A DNA stretch of 64,000 nt from contig NC_045151.1 of assembly GCF_008831285.2 (NCBI RefSeq), forward strand, positions 12,080,571 through 12,144,570, in the 5' to 3' direction. The position numbers were made by a program, and so were the translations under genes. The first letter of the stretch is position 1. The number at the start of each line of letters is the position of its first letter. This document shows positions 43,980 through 53,989 of this stretch, one piece after another. Source of the stretch: Nymphaea colorata (Eukaryota; Streptophyta; Magnoliopsida; Nymphaeales; Nymphaeaceae). The notes under the pieces are model-generated. The model saw nothing but the letters and a program-made list of their open reading frames with translations, was not told the origin of the DNA and searched no databases.

Positions 43980-44671
43980 GTATCATAGTGAGCAGGAGGT
44001 AGCTCAAACAAAGAAATTTTTATAAAAGCACTTTGTTACCAAAGATCTTGGCCAGCTGCGATTCTTTCTTGACATTGAAGTTGCTCGTAGTAAGGAAGGT
44101 TTGGTGTTATCACAAAGGAAGTATGTTCTTGATCTTTTATAGGACACAGGGATGCTAGGAGCTAAACCTGCAACTCTTCCTATGAACCCTAGGGTACATC
44201 TATATGATGATGACTCAGAAGAGATAGCTTCACAAGTCTACAGATTGTTGATTGGTAAGCTTCTTTATGTGAAAGTAACTCGACCAGATATTAGCTTTGC
44301 TATGGGAAAATTAAGCCAATTCATGGAAAAACCAAAAAAGTCACATTAGGATGCAGCTATGCTAATTGTCAAGTATTTGAAGTCCTCACCTGGCAAAGGC
44401 ATTTTCTTTAGAAAAGGTACAGCTCTTAATGTTGAAGCTTATAGCGATGCAGATTATGCAGACTCAGTTGACGACAGGAAGTCTACCACAGGGTTTTGTG
44501 TGTTTGTGGGAGGAAATCTCATATCTTGGAGAAGCAAGAAGCAGAATGTTATTTCTAGGTTTAGTGCGGAGTCTGAATACCGAGCTATGGCTCAAACCGC
44601 ATCTGAAATGACTTGGTCTAGATCTAGGTATTTCTACTCCTATACCTATGAAGATGTTTTGTGATAACAGG
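43980..44671 (+). pseudogene. copia-2 RT end and RNase H, middle part
   Basis: FVTKDLGQLRFFLDIEVARS and LVLSQRKYVLDLL, then TAG near 44141. MLGAKPATLPMNPRVHLYDD, TRPDISFAMGKLSQFMEKPK, TAG near 44348, then EAYSDADYADSVDDRKSTTG and ISRFSAESEYRAMAQTASEM (catalytic residues kept). Ends where hAT-2 inserted, in the codons for CDNR. Confidence 0.85.
44664..44671. repeat. hAT-2 target-site duplication (left)
   Basis: ATAACAGG, perfectly repeated at 49887-49894. Confidence 0.95.
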
Positions 44672-44710
44672 TAGGGCTGGGCATCGGGCCGGGCCGGGCC
44701 GGGCCGGGCC
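44672..44710. repeat. hAT-2 left inverted repeat with (GGGCC)n
   Basis: The inverted repeat runs into four to five GGGCC units. Similar GGCCGGGC motifs recur to about 44815, as is common for subterminal transposase-binding regions; binding itself is inference. Confidence 0.75.
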
Positions 44711-44815
44711 GATAAAAATGTCAAAATGAAGCCCAAAAACTTTATCGGACCAGCCCGCGGCCTGGCCCGTTTCTAAATGGGCCGGGCGGGCTTTTAGGTG
44801 GGCCGGGCCAGGCCT

Positions 44816-45706
44816 GTTTCTCAAACCTGTTGCTGGGCTCAGTTTGCTTTTATAATCAACTTGCAAAACAGAAAATAAACCAATAATTTTTTGTAAGATA
44901 AAAAGGATCAACAACAAGACAGCACCACTTGCTTGGAATTGCACACACGGCCGGTTCAAACAAACAAAGTGCATGGCGTGGAGTACAAATGGCCCCATGA
45001 AGTATTTTAAAGCTATACAAAATCAAGAACCATCTACGTTTAGAATCCAAGTACAAAGCAAAACAGCCTTAGTATAAAAGAAATCCATAAGCATGTGCGA
45101 TTGTTTTCCAATAGTGTCAAAGTACATGATTGATCACTGAATCTCCATATTAGTGGTAATACCAGCTATCCAAACAGCACATAATATCTTCCTTTTCGAA
45201 ATTACAAGATCCCAAACCACCTTAACAACCAAGACAGGAAAAGAGTACAAATCCCACCCACATAGCATGCTACATATATATTAGGAGGGCTGAGCAATCA
45301 AAAGCAACATCTGCGTTGTCTTCCGATCGAGCAAAATCTGATCAAGCTTTGTTATGTGACATCCTTTTCCTTCATATGTGTTTTCACTGTAACAACCACA
45401 CCCATTGAATTTGCATGAGAAAGCAAAGAGAGAAAGAGAGACAATAAGATTGATCTCATATGGTGCAACACTATGTTTATAGCATAGGAAACTAGCCTGT
45501 GTGTGTATGTGTGTCAAGAAGATTTTGTAAAATGTCAAGGAAATGTTTTACCACAATGAAATATAAATCATGCTAATTCGTCACCAGAAGATTCTTCCTT
45601 ATCTTCAAAACTACAAAAAACACATCACCACAAGCAAACTACAATGTTAGTATATCATGAAAAACAAAAAAAAATGATTAAAATTTAACATTAAACAATG
45701 AACATC
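44816..45706. other. hAT-2 3' subterminal region, no gene seen
   Basis: AT-rich, with short open frames that show no domain. Probably the 3' untranslated region and tail of the minus-strand transposase transcript. Confidence 0.5.
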
Positions 45707-47697
45707 TTACGTTTCACATGAGATATCTTCATCACGAATCCAACTCTGTGTGTAAACTAGTGCTTCAATAGTTTCAAGAGTGGTTGAACATCGATAATCA
45801 TTAATGATTCTTCCAGCTGTACTGAATGCAGACTCAGATGCAACTGTGGATATAGGGACTGCCAAGATATCTCGAGCCATTTTAGATAAAACTCTATATT
45901 TACTTTCATTTGCCTTCCACCAAGATAATATACTGAAGTCTTCATTAGGCCGAGTTCGTTCTATTGGATCAGTTAAATATGCTTCCAGATCTGTGCGAGG
46001 TACTTGAGGAGATGAAGAACTCATGTAATATGTGAAGAAGGCATCTCTTGAAAAAGTTGAAGCCCTCTCTTCTTCAAAATCAACAATGAAGTTGTTTGCA
46101 TTTTCATTTTCTTCATTGTCTGCACCGTACACGTTTTTGTACTCAGTATACAATTTATAAAGACTGCTCTCTATTTTTTCATATTGTACCATTGCATCAA
46201 TTTCATTTAGACTCTCAAGCACATACTTCAAATATCCCAGTTTGGATCTAGGATCTAAGACAAATGCAATTCCCAAGAGAACATTGTAGTCATTTTTCCA
46301 ATATTTGTCAAACTTTTCTTGCATTTTGTATGCTAATGTCCTTATATAATCATTGTCTGCCAACTGATGTTTATGCAAATGGTTGCGTACCTTCTGTATT
46401 TCTTCAAAAACCACATTAGCTGTTACGTTTCTAGTGGCAGAGAAGATATTTGTAACATTATAGAATAACTTCAAGAACTGGCACAAAGTACTTGCATAAG
46501 ACCATTCATCATCAGAAGGTAAATTTATATAATTGGGATCTACAGAAGCTAAATGTTGAAATGCATCTTTGTAGAACAATGCATCTCTCAACATGACATA
46601 TGTAGAGTTCCATCGAGTTGGAACATCATAAGTTAATTTCTTTGTACCAATCAAGCCCACTGTTCTTATACAATCCTTAAAGGAATGTAACCACTTTGGT
46701 GATCCCTTTACATATTTAACACTTTCACGGATTTTTGAAATTGTATCATGTAGATCCTGCATACCATCTTGAACCATAAGATTTAGAATATGCGCACCAC
46801 AACGAATATGCAAATGTTGCCCCTGCATTGGAACAAGATTTCTTCTTCCTAAGTTCCTTTTCAGTGTAGTCATTGCACTATCATTTGTCGAACAATTGTC
46901 AACAGTAATAGAAAATAACTTTGACTGAATCTTCCATTTCTAATAAAGCTTCACACAAACTATTTGCATTATGTGGCGGAGGTACATGTACGAAAATGAA
47001 CATATGAGCATGCAACTTCCAATATCTATCAACGTATTGTCCTGTTACGCATAGATAACCCAATGTCTGCTGTGAAGTCCACATATCAAATGTCAATGAA
47101 ACTCGCTGCGTAGAATCATTTATAAATCCTTCAAGTTGGGCTTTCTCAGTCTTGTACATTGACATAATTTCTCTTTTCAAAGTTCTTCTAGAAAATGGAA
47201 CAAACTTAGGATTGCAAGCTTGAAGAAGTTTGTTATGATATTTATACTCTAAGCTCATGTGCTATTACATACTTTGACATCAACTTTCTTATAGACTCCA
47301 TGTCAAATTTTTGTATACATACAGAAGTTGCACCAGAGTCACTAACTGCAAGTGATAAAGTTCTCTGTTTTCCTTCATTGATTTGCCTATTTAAACAGGA
47401 TTTTATATGTCGACTTAAATGGCTAGTTCCATGAGCACTGCTTGCTTTCAGTCGTTCTCCACAATGTTTGCATTTGGCAAACTCTTCTCTTTTATATGTA
47501 ACTAACATAAAATCAATCCATACTTTTGAAGTCCTTTTTCTCTTGGAGACAGCTTCTCTCTCGGTAGATGATTCAACTGATTCCATATTAGAAGTTGGAT
47601 AATATTCTTTATCAGAAGAACCAGGCGACATAACTGACATAAGTTGAAATGACACATGTAAATAACCAAAACAATAAAAAGGACCATTAAGATACAC
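45707..47697 (-). pseudogene. hAT-2 transposase (BED finger, RNase-H-like core, dimerisation domain)
   Basis: Three open pieces in order. 47697-47242: BED finger CKHCGERLKASSAHGTSHLS then RHIKSC. 47258-46899: FSRRTLKREIMSMYK, then VSLTFDMWTSQQTLGYLCVT, the core with the catalytic Asp, as in RICESLEEPER/DAYSLEEPER-type proteins. 46873-45707, open for 388 codons: CGAHILNLMVQDGM, then YDVPTRWNSTYVMLRDAL, then FSILSWWKANESKYRVLSKM and the dimerisation motif PISTVASESAFSTAGRIIND. A second-Asp stretch (TVDNCSTND) lies at the frameshift near 46900. Two shifts break it. RICESLEEPER-like proteins can be domesticated in plants; here TIRs and a target duplication show a transposon. Confidence 0.88.
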
Positions 47698-48364
47698 AAT
47701 ATCATAGGAATGAACTTATTGAAACTGTTGATAAACAATAACTAAGACAAAATTAGAAGTTAAACAATAGGAATGAACTTATTAAAGAGAAGCATTTCAA
47801 CTAAAACAGACGTGGTACCATTAACCATATCAATATATAAATGTCAAGAGTCTAACCTTGGCAAGTCAATAGGATTAGGAGTTAAATCAACCTGGCCCAA
47901 GAATTGAGTGCCTTGATAATGTTTCCTCTCTTGGCTTTGGCACACTCAAAGACCTACAATGTCATCAAAATTAAAATTCATGAAGACATAATAACATAAT
48001 AAAGCCAAATTGGATGGTAATTTTTCTCAGTATTAAGAAATGATACATGGACAATACATAAGCTAGAAGTTAAAGACAAACTTACCACGGGAGGAGCTAG
48101 AAGTTCCTGGTTGGGGAGCAGAGTAACACTTAAATATTAAATTTCTAAGGTCACTTTATACGTGGTATTCCATTGTAGAGGTAAAACATTAATTCAAATT
48201 GTATCATGCATGAAGGACTACTGGACTACGTTTTCTATGGAAGCTTGTTCATTCAACCATCAGCTTCTCATTCTTTTTGAATCTTTATGAGTTTCTGTCC
48301 TGCATCAAACTGGACTGATTTGGGATCCCTTGGGTTGATTCTCATGGTTTACTGTTGTTGACAG
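47698..48364. other. hAT-2 internal spacer, no gene seen
   Basis: AT-rich. The last ~100 bp before 48364 read as a plant intron end on the plus strand (T-rich, ACTGTTGTTGACAG acceptor). Confidence 0.4.
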
Positions 48365-48770
48365 AGCAAGAGACATCAAAGTTTGAGGATCCAAATGGTT
48401 TTCTGTCAAGAAGCATAACATTGGAGGAAGCCACAGATACTATTCTCTTCTGCAGGCTGAGATCGTTCATAATCTGGCATATAATGCAGCAGCCATCGCT
48501 ATTGAAAGGGAGGAAGCTCGACCCACTTTTACCATTTTGGGCAGATCTAGGAAATGATGCCAAGCATCCAAGTGTTCTATCTGGAAAGAGGGTGACAAGG
48601 TCACGAAAGCCTAAAGTGAAACAACATCACAAGCAAATGATGGTGAATCCAACAAGGCTGAAGTCGAAGTGAAGTTCTATGAGACCAAAATCCATCATGT
48701 TACGGTACCAAAGCAAGTTGATAGAATGAAACCTATGAAGCTTGAGTCCAAGTGCAATTGCACTATGTAG
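48365..48770 (+). pseudogene. captured 3' exon of a plant gene of unknown function inside hAT-2
   Basis: After the acceptor, the frame reads FEDPNGFLSRSITLEEATDT then ILFC. A one-base shift leads to IVHNLAYNAAAIAIEREEAR then FTILG, and the end KLESKCNCTM stops at TAG 48768-48770. Sequences of this kind (SISLEEATDTILFC, LAYxAAxIAIE, LESKCNCT at the C-terminus) occur, to my memory, at the end of a conserved but uncharacterised plant protein family. It lies on the strand opposite to the transposase and shows host-type coding and splice features, so it is probably host sequence captured by the transposon. It is broken by the shift and a stop. Confidence 0.5.
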
Positions 48771-48934
48771 CAGATCGCCAGATCCTCCTCACTCAAGGGG
48801 TGACTGTAATTCAAGGGGAGACGAACAGTCAGCCTTTCCCCTGCCCTTGTTTTGATTAATGTGAATAGTAGAATGAGAATTATGATTTTTGAGGTGATTC
48901 TTTTATAAACCTGGATACACTGTGATGAGTCTGA

Positions 48935-48992
48935 TGACATTCAATAACACAACTTCCCTGTGATGACATTCAACAACACAACTTCCAAGAGC
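48935..48992. repeat. short tandem duplication (~29 bp) in hAT-2
   Basis: GATGACATTCAATAACACAA and GATGACATTCAACAACACAA follow each other. Confidence 0.8.
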
Positions 48993-49021
48993 TTCTCAGT
49001 AGTCGCAGGCATGAAAATTGA

Positions 49022-49292
49022 AAAGTGAGGAAAACAAATGATTTATCTAAAAAAATTTAGCATCACAAACCAACAATCACAGTATGCTCAAAGTGAGGAA
49101 AACAGATGATTTATCTAAAAAAATTCAGCATCACAAACCAACAATCACAGTATGCTCAAAGTGAGGAAAACAGATGATTTATCTAAAAAAATCAGCTTCA
49201 CAAACCAACAGTCACAGTATGCTCAAAGTGAGGAAAACATATGATTTATCCAAAAAAATTCAGCATCACAAACCAACAATCACAGTATGCTC
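49022..49292. repeat. 68-bp tandem repeat, four copies, in hAT-2
   Basis: Units begin AAAGTGAGGAAAACA at 49022, 49090, 49158 and 49225 and end CACAGTATGCTC. They differ by single bases only, suggesting recent expansion. Confidence 0.95.
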
Positions 49293-49383
49293 AAACAGTT
49301 CTAATAGGGAAGAAAAAAAAGGATGCAAAACAGGGGAATGAGACAGACAGGGAGAAAGGGGAGAGATAGCGCACCTGATGGGC

Positions 49384-49632
49384 GGGGACTGGGAGTGGGA
49401 GACAGCCGATGGGTGATGACGACAATCGACTGGGATGACCGGAGGGGCAGCCGATGGGCGACGGGGATGGCGACGGTGACAGCCGACTGGGAAGACCGGA
49501 GGAGGCAGCCGATGGGCGACGACGATGGCGACGACCGGAGGAGGCAGCCGATGGGCGACAACGACGGCGATTGAGAGGACTGGTCACCGGAGGAGGCAGC
49601 CGATGGGCGACGGCGACGACCGGAGGAGGTAG
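49384..49632. repeat. GC-rich minisatellite in hAT-2 subterminal region
   Basis: Variable units built on GACCGGAGGAGGCAGCCGAT and GGGCGACGACGATGGCGAC. Both strands are open by composition. It lies close to the right inverted repeat. Confidence 0.85.
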
Positions 49633-49886
49633 TCTTCACTTTTCACTGTTCAGTGTTGAGTCTCGGACTCTCGATGGCGGTGCGGAACAGCCGAACAGGG
49701 GTCAAGGAAGATAAACGTAATGAAAGTGAAACCCTACGTTAATGACCCATTGACCCTAAGTTCTTTTTTTTTTTTGAAAAAAAAAATTAAGAATATCGGG
49801 TTCTCGGGCCGCCGACGAGCACAGCGGCGGACCCGAGCCCGACCCGTTAGCTACCCGGTGGCGGCCCGGTCCGGTGCCCAGGCTTA

Positions 49887-49894
49887 ATAACAGG
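49887..49894. repeat. hAT-2 target-site duplication (right)
   Basis: ATAACAGG; copia RNase H resumes directly. Confidence 0.95.
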
Positions 49895-50119
49895 GCTACC
49901 ACCTATATTGCCAATAATCCTGTATTTCATGAGGGGACAAAGCACATTGAAGTAGATTGCCATTACATTCGTGATATGGTTCAAGAGGGAATCATCTTCA
50001 CTATACATGTAGCTTTTGAAGATCAAGCTGCTGATATTTTCACTAAAGCCTTGCCTATTGCAGAGTTTTCTAGATGTTGTGACAAGCTGAGCATGATTAA
50101 CATCTATGCTCTAGCTTGA
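49887..50119 (+). pseudogene. copia-2 RNase H C-terminus
   Basis: Open through NNRATTYIANNPVFHEGTKH, IEVDCHYIRDMVQEG and AADIFTKALPIAEFSRCCDK to the stop at 50117. The C-terminal pattern ADIFTKAL is the standard end of copia polyproteins. Confidence 0.85.
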
Positions 50120-50126
50120 GGGGGAG
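50118..50126 (+). promoter_or_regulatory. copia-2 polypurine tract
   Basis: GAGGGGGAG directly before TGTTG of the LTR. Confidence 0.85.
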
Positions 50127-50356
50127 TGTTGAATAATATTTGTGTTAGGTGGTTTTTTGAATATTTAAGAGTTTCAGGAACAACTCTTTACAAATAATCC
50201 ACAGAGTAGTGGACTAATCCACACAAGAGTACGCTAATTCTCATTTAACGTGAGAATAGGTCAGTCTATTGAAAAACAAATAGAACTTTTTTTCTCTCTC
50301 TCTCTCTCTTGCTCTCCACCTCTTCTCCTCTCTCCCTGATCTTGTTTTCAGCAACA
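50127..50356 (+). repeat. copia-2 3' LTR
   Basis: TGTTGAATAATATTTGTG to TTTTCAGCAACA (230 bp), with a (CT)n stretch at 50290-50340. The 5' LTR is not in the window, so the end is set by the CAACA terminus and by the change to copia-3 sequence. Confidence 0.75.
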
Positions 50357-50494
50357 TCTATTATAAAGAGATTAGGGTAGAAAGGAGATTTATAGAGTAC
50401 ATAAATCTAAAATAAATAAAATATTAAAGAGATCTTATAACTCTTTAATATTACAAAGAACCACCTAGAAACATAAACTCCTATAATTTCAACA
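50357..50494 (-). repeat. copia-3 3' LTR remnant
   Basis: Begins TGTTGAAATTATAGGAGTTT on the minus strand and lacks a CA end, so it is cut off where copia-2 ends. Confidence 0.65.
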
Positions 50495-50501
50495 CTCTCC
50501 C

Positions 50502-51259
50502 TCAAGCTGGAGCATACATATTAGACATGCTCAGCTTACCACAACATTTAGAGAAATCACCAATAAGGAGAGCTTTGGTGAAGACATCCGCAGCTTGATC
50601 TTCTGAAGGAACATGAATAGTGGCAATGGTTCCTGCTTGAAGGAGATCCCGAATGTAATGGCAGTCAACTTCAATATGTTTGGTTCTCTTGTGGAAAACT
50701 GGAATGTTTGCAATGTATGTGGCTGCTCGATTGTCACAATACATCTTCATAAGAAATGGAATCAACACACTTAGGCTAGATAGCATGGATCTAGCCCAAG
50801 TCATTTCTGCTGCAGTTTAAGCCATAGCTCTGTATTCGGATTCTGTACTAGATCTTGACACCATACCTTGTTTTTTGTTTCTCCATAATATGAGGTTGCC
50901 TCCCACAAATACACAAAATCTTGTGGTATACTTCCTGTCTTCGACTGAGACAGCATAATCAGCATCACTATAGGCTTCCACTTCCAGGTCTTGCCTTTTG
51001 TGAACAAAAGGCCTTTGCCAGGAGACGATTTCAGATATTTAACCACCATCAAGGCAGCATCCCAATGAATTTTCCTGGGTTTTTCCATAAATTGACTTAG
51101 CTTTCTCACTGCAAAGCTAATGTCTGGTCTTGTCACAGTAACATAGAGTAGTTTTCCAATAAGAGACCTGTAAGGTCGAGAATCCACTAATTCTATTTGG
51201 TCATCATGAAGGTGTATATGTGGATTCATAGGTAAATTAGCTGGTTTAGCTCCTAGCAT
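50502..51259 (-). pseudogene. copia-3 RNase H
   Basis: MLGAKPANLPMNPHIHLHDD, then TRPDISFAVRKLSQFMEKPR. A shift near 50990 moves the SDADYA region to another frame, and a TAA replaces a codon after EYRAMA near 50820. It ends open with MYCDNRAATYIANIPVFHKR and QAADVFTKALLIGDFSKCCG. Confidence 0.85.
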
Positions 51260-51960
51260 CCTTGTGTCCTACAATAATCAAGAACATACTTCCGTTGAGA
51301 GAGAACCACACCATCCCTATCGTGAGCAACTTCTATTCCCAAGAAATATCGTAATGAACCAAGATCTTTCGTCACAAAGTGTTTTTGAAGAAACAACTTT
51401 GCATCAGAAATTTCTTGATCAGAGTCACCTGTTAGGATAATATCATCAACATAAACCACTAGAATAGTTATACCCCTAGAAGCCTTCTTGATAAACAGAG
51501 AATGATCAAGAGGAGATCTTGCAAAGCTACACTTTGAGACTTCCTCAGAAAACTTGTGAAACCACGCACGAGGACTCTACTTGAGTCCATAAATAGCTTT
51601 TTTCAGCTTGCACACTTTGCCACACTCCCCCTGTCATTCAAACCCTGATGGTTGTTGCATATAGACAGTCTCATCGAGATCACCATACAAAAAGATATTT
51701 TTGACATCAAGCTGATACATGTGCCAGTCATGGTGTACAACCACAGAAATGATAAGACGAATGGTTCCCAACCAAGCAACCAGAGAGAAGGTCTCAAATA
51801 AATCCACACCATAGGTCTGCGTGTAGCCCTTAGCAACCAACCGATCTTTGTATCGTTCCATAGAACCATCAGAATTATATTTCACTGTGAATACCCACTT
51901 AAAACCAATAATGTCACAATGAGAAGGAGGATCAACAAGTTCCCAGGTGCCTCACTGAAC
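51253..51960 (-). pseudogene. copia-3 reverse transcriptase
   Basis: Open parts 51885-51634 ([40 protein letters not shown]) and 51459-51253 (MVYVDDIILTGDSDQEISDA, DLGSLRYFLGIEVAHDRDGV). Both catalytic regions are kept. The stretch between, with SPRAWFHKF, has stops. Confidence 0.85.
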
Positions 51961-52600
51961 TAAAGCATCCATCTCATCGTGCATAGCCTGTCTCCATTAG
52001 GTATCTAATAAAGCCTGCTGGTGACATGTAGGAACTGTATGAGCAGCTAGAGATTGAATAAACTGTTGCATACTTTTGCCAACACCGTCAGTAGACACAA
52101 AATGATATATAGGATGCAAAGTACATTGTCGCATGCCTTTGCAAAGAGCGATGGGTAAGTCTTCACAGGGATCGGATGGACTAGGGATACTCAATTTAGA
52201 TGAACTTACCTCCTGAGAAGTGTTTGGTGAAGGATCATGAGAAAGGTCCTGTCAACGTATGTAGACCAGCGGAGGATCACGAAACTTGGACACTACAGCC
52301 GGAGAGTCATTAGAAGGAGATTCAAACGAGAACTCCAAAGGAATAGGAGGAAAAGGTAGTGGGTCTGGTGATTGTGGCATCTCAGTAAGAATGGGAGAGA
52401 AGCTATAATAAGGCTGAGGCTCGAAGAATGTGACATCCACACTGATATACTCCTTTTTATTCAAGGGATCAAAGCATTTGTAGCCTTTATGGTTTCTGGA
52501 GTAGCCTATAAAGATACACTTAATGGCTTGGGCACCCAATTTATCACGTGTGGGTCCAAGTATGTGAACAAAGCATGTGCAACTAAATAGTGATTTTCAT
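51961..52600 (-). pseudogene. copia-3 integrase C-terminus and linker
   Basis: FSCTCFVHILGPTRDKLGAQ near 52585, then CIFIGYSRNHKGYKCFDPLN and VDVTFFEPQPYYSF. A stop at 52252 and a linker with GMRQCTLHPIYHFVSTDGVG follow. The element starts abruptly at about 52600, where other sequence begins. Confidence 0.75.
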
Positions 52601-52857
52601 CCATAATTTGCCTTAACTGAGTTAGTGCAAACGGAGCCAAACTGAAACGAAAAGAAAGTATCCTTTAGGTGACCTAAATTTAAAAGTTCATCAAGAGTGA
52701 GATTTGAATAGATTGATGATCCTCTGTCAGAGACCTAAATAGATCATGCATTCTCTTCCTATAAAGACAACATAATGCTGTGAAGCCAAATTGACATTGA
52801 AAAGTTAAGTATACAACCAGAATGAAATGAATGCTTCCAACCTTCTACCAAAAAACT
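52601..52857. other. intron-like sequence next to BEACH exon, no gene seen
   Basis: On the minus strand it follows the donor of the BEACH exon at 52858. T-rich and non-coding, consistent with an intron into which copia-3 inserted. Confidence 0.4.
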
Positions 52858-53690
52858 TGATGAAGAGAGGACGTAGGCCAAGTCCAATCCGTTTTAGCAC
52901 TTACTCCAATGTTTGAAGAAACTTCATCAACTAATTTATCAACTATGAAGTTTATTCTCTTTGTAGTTACCTAGAAAAAATTATTCAAAAATGCATTACC
53001 AGCAATATTTTTCCCTAAATTTTTGTGGCAGGAAAACAACATAGAGAGAATGATATTCAGATGCATACTAATATATTACTGTCAATATGCTTGTGTGACC
53101 AAGGGAAAATACTCCACCAAAATTTTTATCAAGATGAATTAAAGCAACCGCTCACCTGAAAGGTTCCGCGTATGACTTGTAAAGGACGCACCATTGGTGA
53201 AGAAAATTCGACAACAATTCTTTCATCTGATTCACTCAGCATGTGCCCAACAGTGGAAGAAGTGCTATGTCTTTGATGTGCTTCAGAGACTTCGGCAACA
53301 CCATGGTCCACAGGAATCTGAATAGGCACCTCAGCAACCACAATAGGCTGCTCGTGATGACCCTTCACTTCTTCCCCTCCGCTTTTCCTATCTTGGATGT
53401 CATCAGCTTTGTCCCGATCATCATCTTCATTGCCACCTTCAAGTAACAAAGCCTCAGACACAAGAATCAAAGCGTTGGAAGGAAGAACACCAGACAGTGA
53501 GAATTCTGCGTCATTTCTGTGATCGATAGGCTGCTCCTGATCAGGTCTTATTGAAATATGTTCAAAATTTGCAGCCGCACCAATGTGCTTAGATCCATGA
53601 TAATTTATTCTTAAGCATCTTCTCATTCGAGAAGAACTTTCCATAAAATCCAACTTCCAAAACTCCTCTCAAGTGAATTACTTTTCATCA
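52858..53690 (-). pseudogene. two exons of a BEACH-domain protein gene (PH-BEACH start)
   Basis: Exon A, about 53690-53156, is open for about 170 codons: RMRRCLRINYHGSKHIGAAA, an acidic Glu/Asp-rich linker, then IVVEFSSPMVRPLQVIRGTF and Q at the donor CTTTCAG|GTGAGC. A 185-bp intron ends TTTTTTCTAG. Exon B, 52970-52858, continues VTTKRINFIVDKLVDEVSSN to a donor at CATCAA|GT. The join RGTFQVTTKRINFIVD is the opening of the PH-BEACH module of plant BEACH proteins (trafficking and mRNA-body scaffolds). Both exons are intact; further exons are not seen. It may be part of a live gene with long introns (copia-3 and LINE-1 would be intronic) or an isolated fragment. Confidence 0.6.
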
Positions 53691-53989
53691 CTTGATGCTC
53701 ATTATAGAGTGATGCAAGGGCCTTATAAATACTAAACAGAAAGAAAACCTAGTGATAAGTGTAAAGAATAGCAGCTACATACAGAATTGTTTTGACTTGT
53801 TCATATTGTTGATAAGAACTTGCCCCAACCAACGATCCTTCCAAAATCTGACTTGTTCTCTATTCCCAACTTTCCACTCAACTTTGTTTTGTAGCCAGCT
53901 ACAACCCCATTGCAGTCCTTTCTAGCCTTCAGTTTGGATTAGGGGATCTCTCAAGTGTCCATAGACCGTGGGAGCTCAAATATTTCTTC

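Larger units (their letters stand above)
44672..49886 (-). mobile_element. hAT-2 transposon (RICESLEEPER-like) inserted in copia-2 RNase H
   Basis: Terminal inverted repeats of about 22 bp: TAGGGCTGGGCATCGGGCCG on the left and the reverse complement TAAGCCTGGGCACCGGACCG on the right. The 8-bp duplication ATAACAGG is perfect, the size typical of hAT. Removing the element and one duplication restores copia RNase H codons CDNRATTYIANN exactly. The element (5215 bp) contains a minus-strand transposase, a captured host-gene piece on the plus strand, a 68-bp tandem repeat and a GC-rich minisatellite. Confidence 0.92.
36787..50356 (+). mobile_element. copia-2: 5'-truncated copia retrotransposon split by hAT-1 and hAT-2
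   Basis: Copia segments at 36787-39710, 43980-44671 and 49887-50356 join into gag, protease, integrase, RT, RNase H, polypurine tract and 3' LTR. The 5' LTR and gag start are missing, because the first segment begins against the old gypsy LTR. It is related to copia-1 and copia-3 but distinct from both. Confidence 0.85.
50357..52600 (-). mobile_element. copia-3: minus-strand, 5'-truncated copia element
   Basis: Reading down from 52600: integrase C-terminus, RT, RNase H, polypurine tract (50495-50504) and a piece of the 3' LTR starting TGTTGAAATTATAGG (50494 downwards). It lies tail-to-tail against the copia-2 3' LTR. Gag, protease and the integrase catalytic core are absent. It is close to copia-2 in RNase H, but its LTR differs. 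Confidence 0.85.

Noticed and set aside
49022-49292. Regularly spaced repeats as a CRISPR-like array
   Set aside because: Head-to-tail tandem units without unique spacers, in a plant genome.
49291-49714. Arg/Ser/Pro-rich and Gly/Asp/Arg-rich open frames
   Set aside because: They arise from the GC-rich minisatellite in hAT-2; both strands are open.
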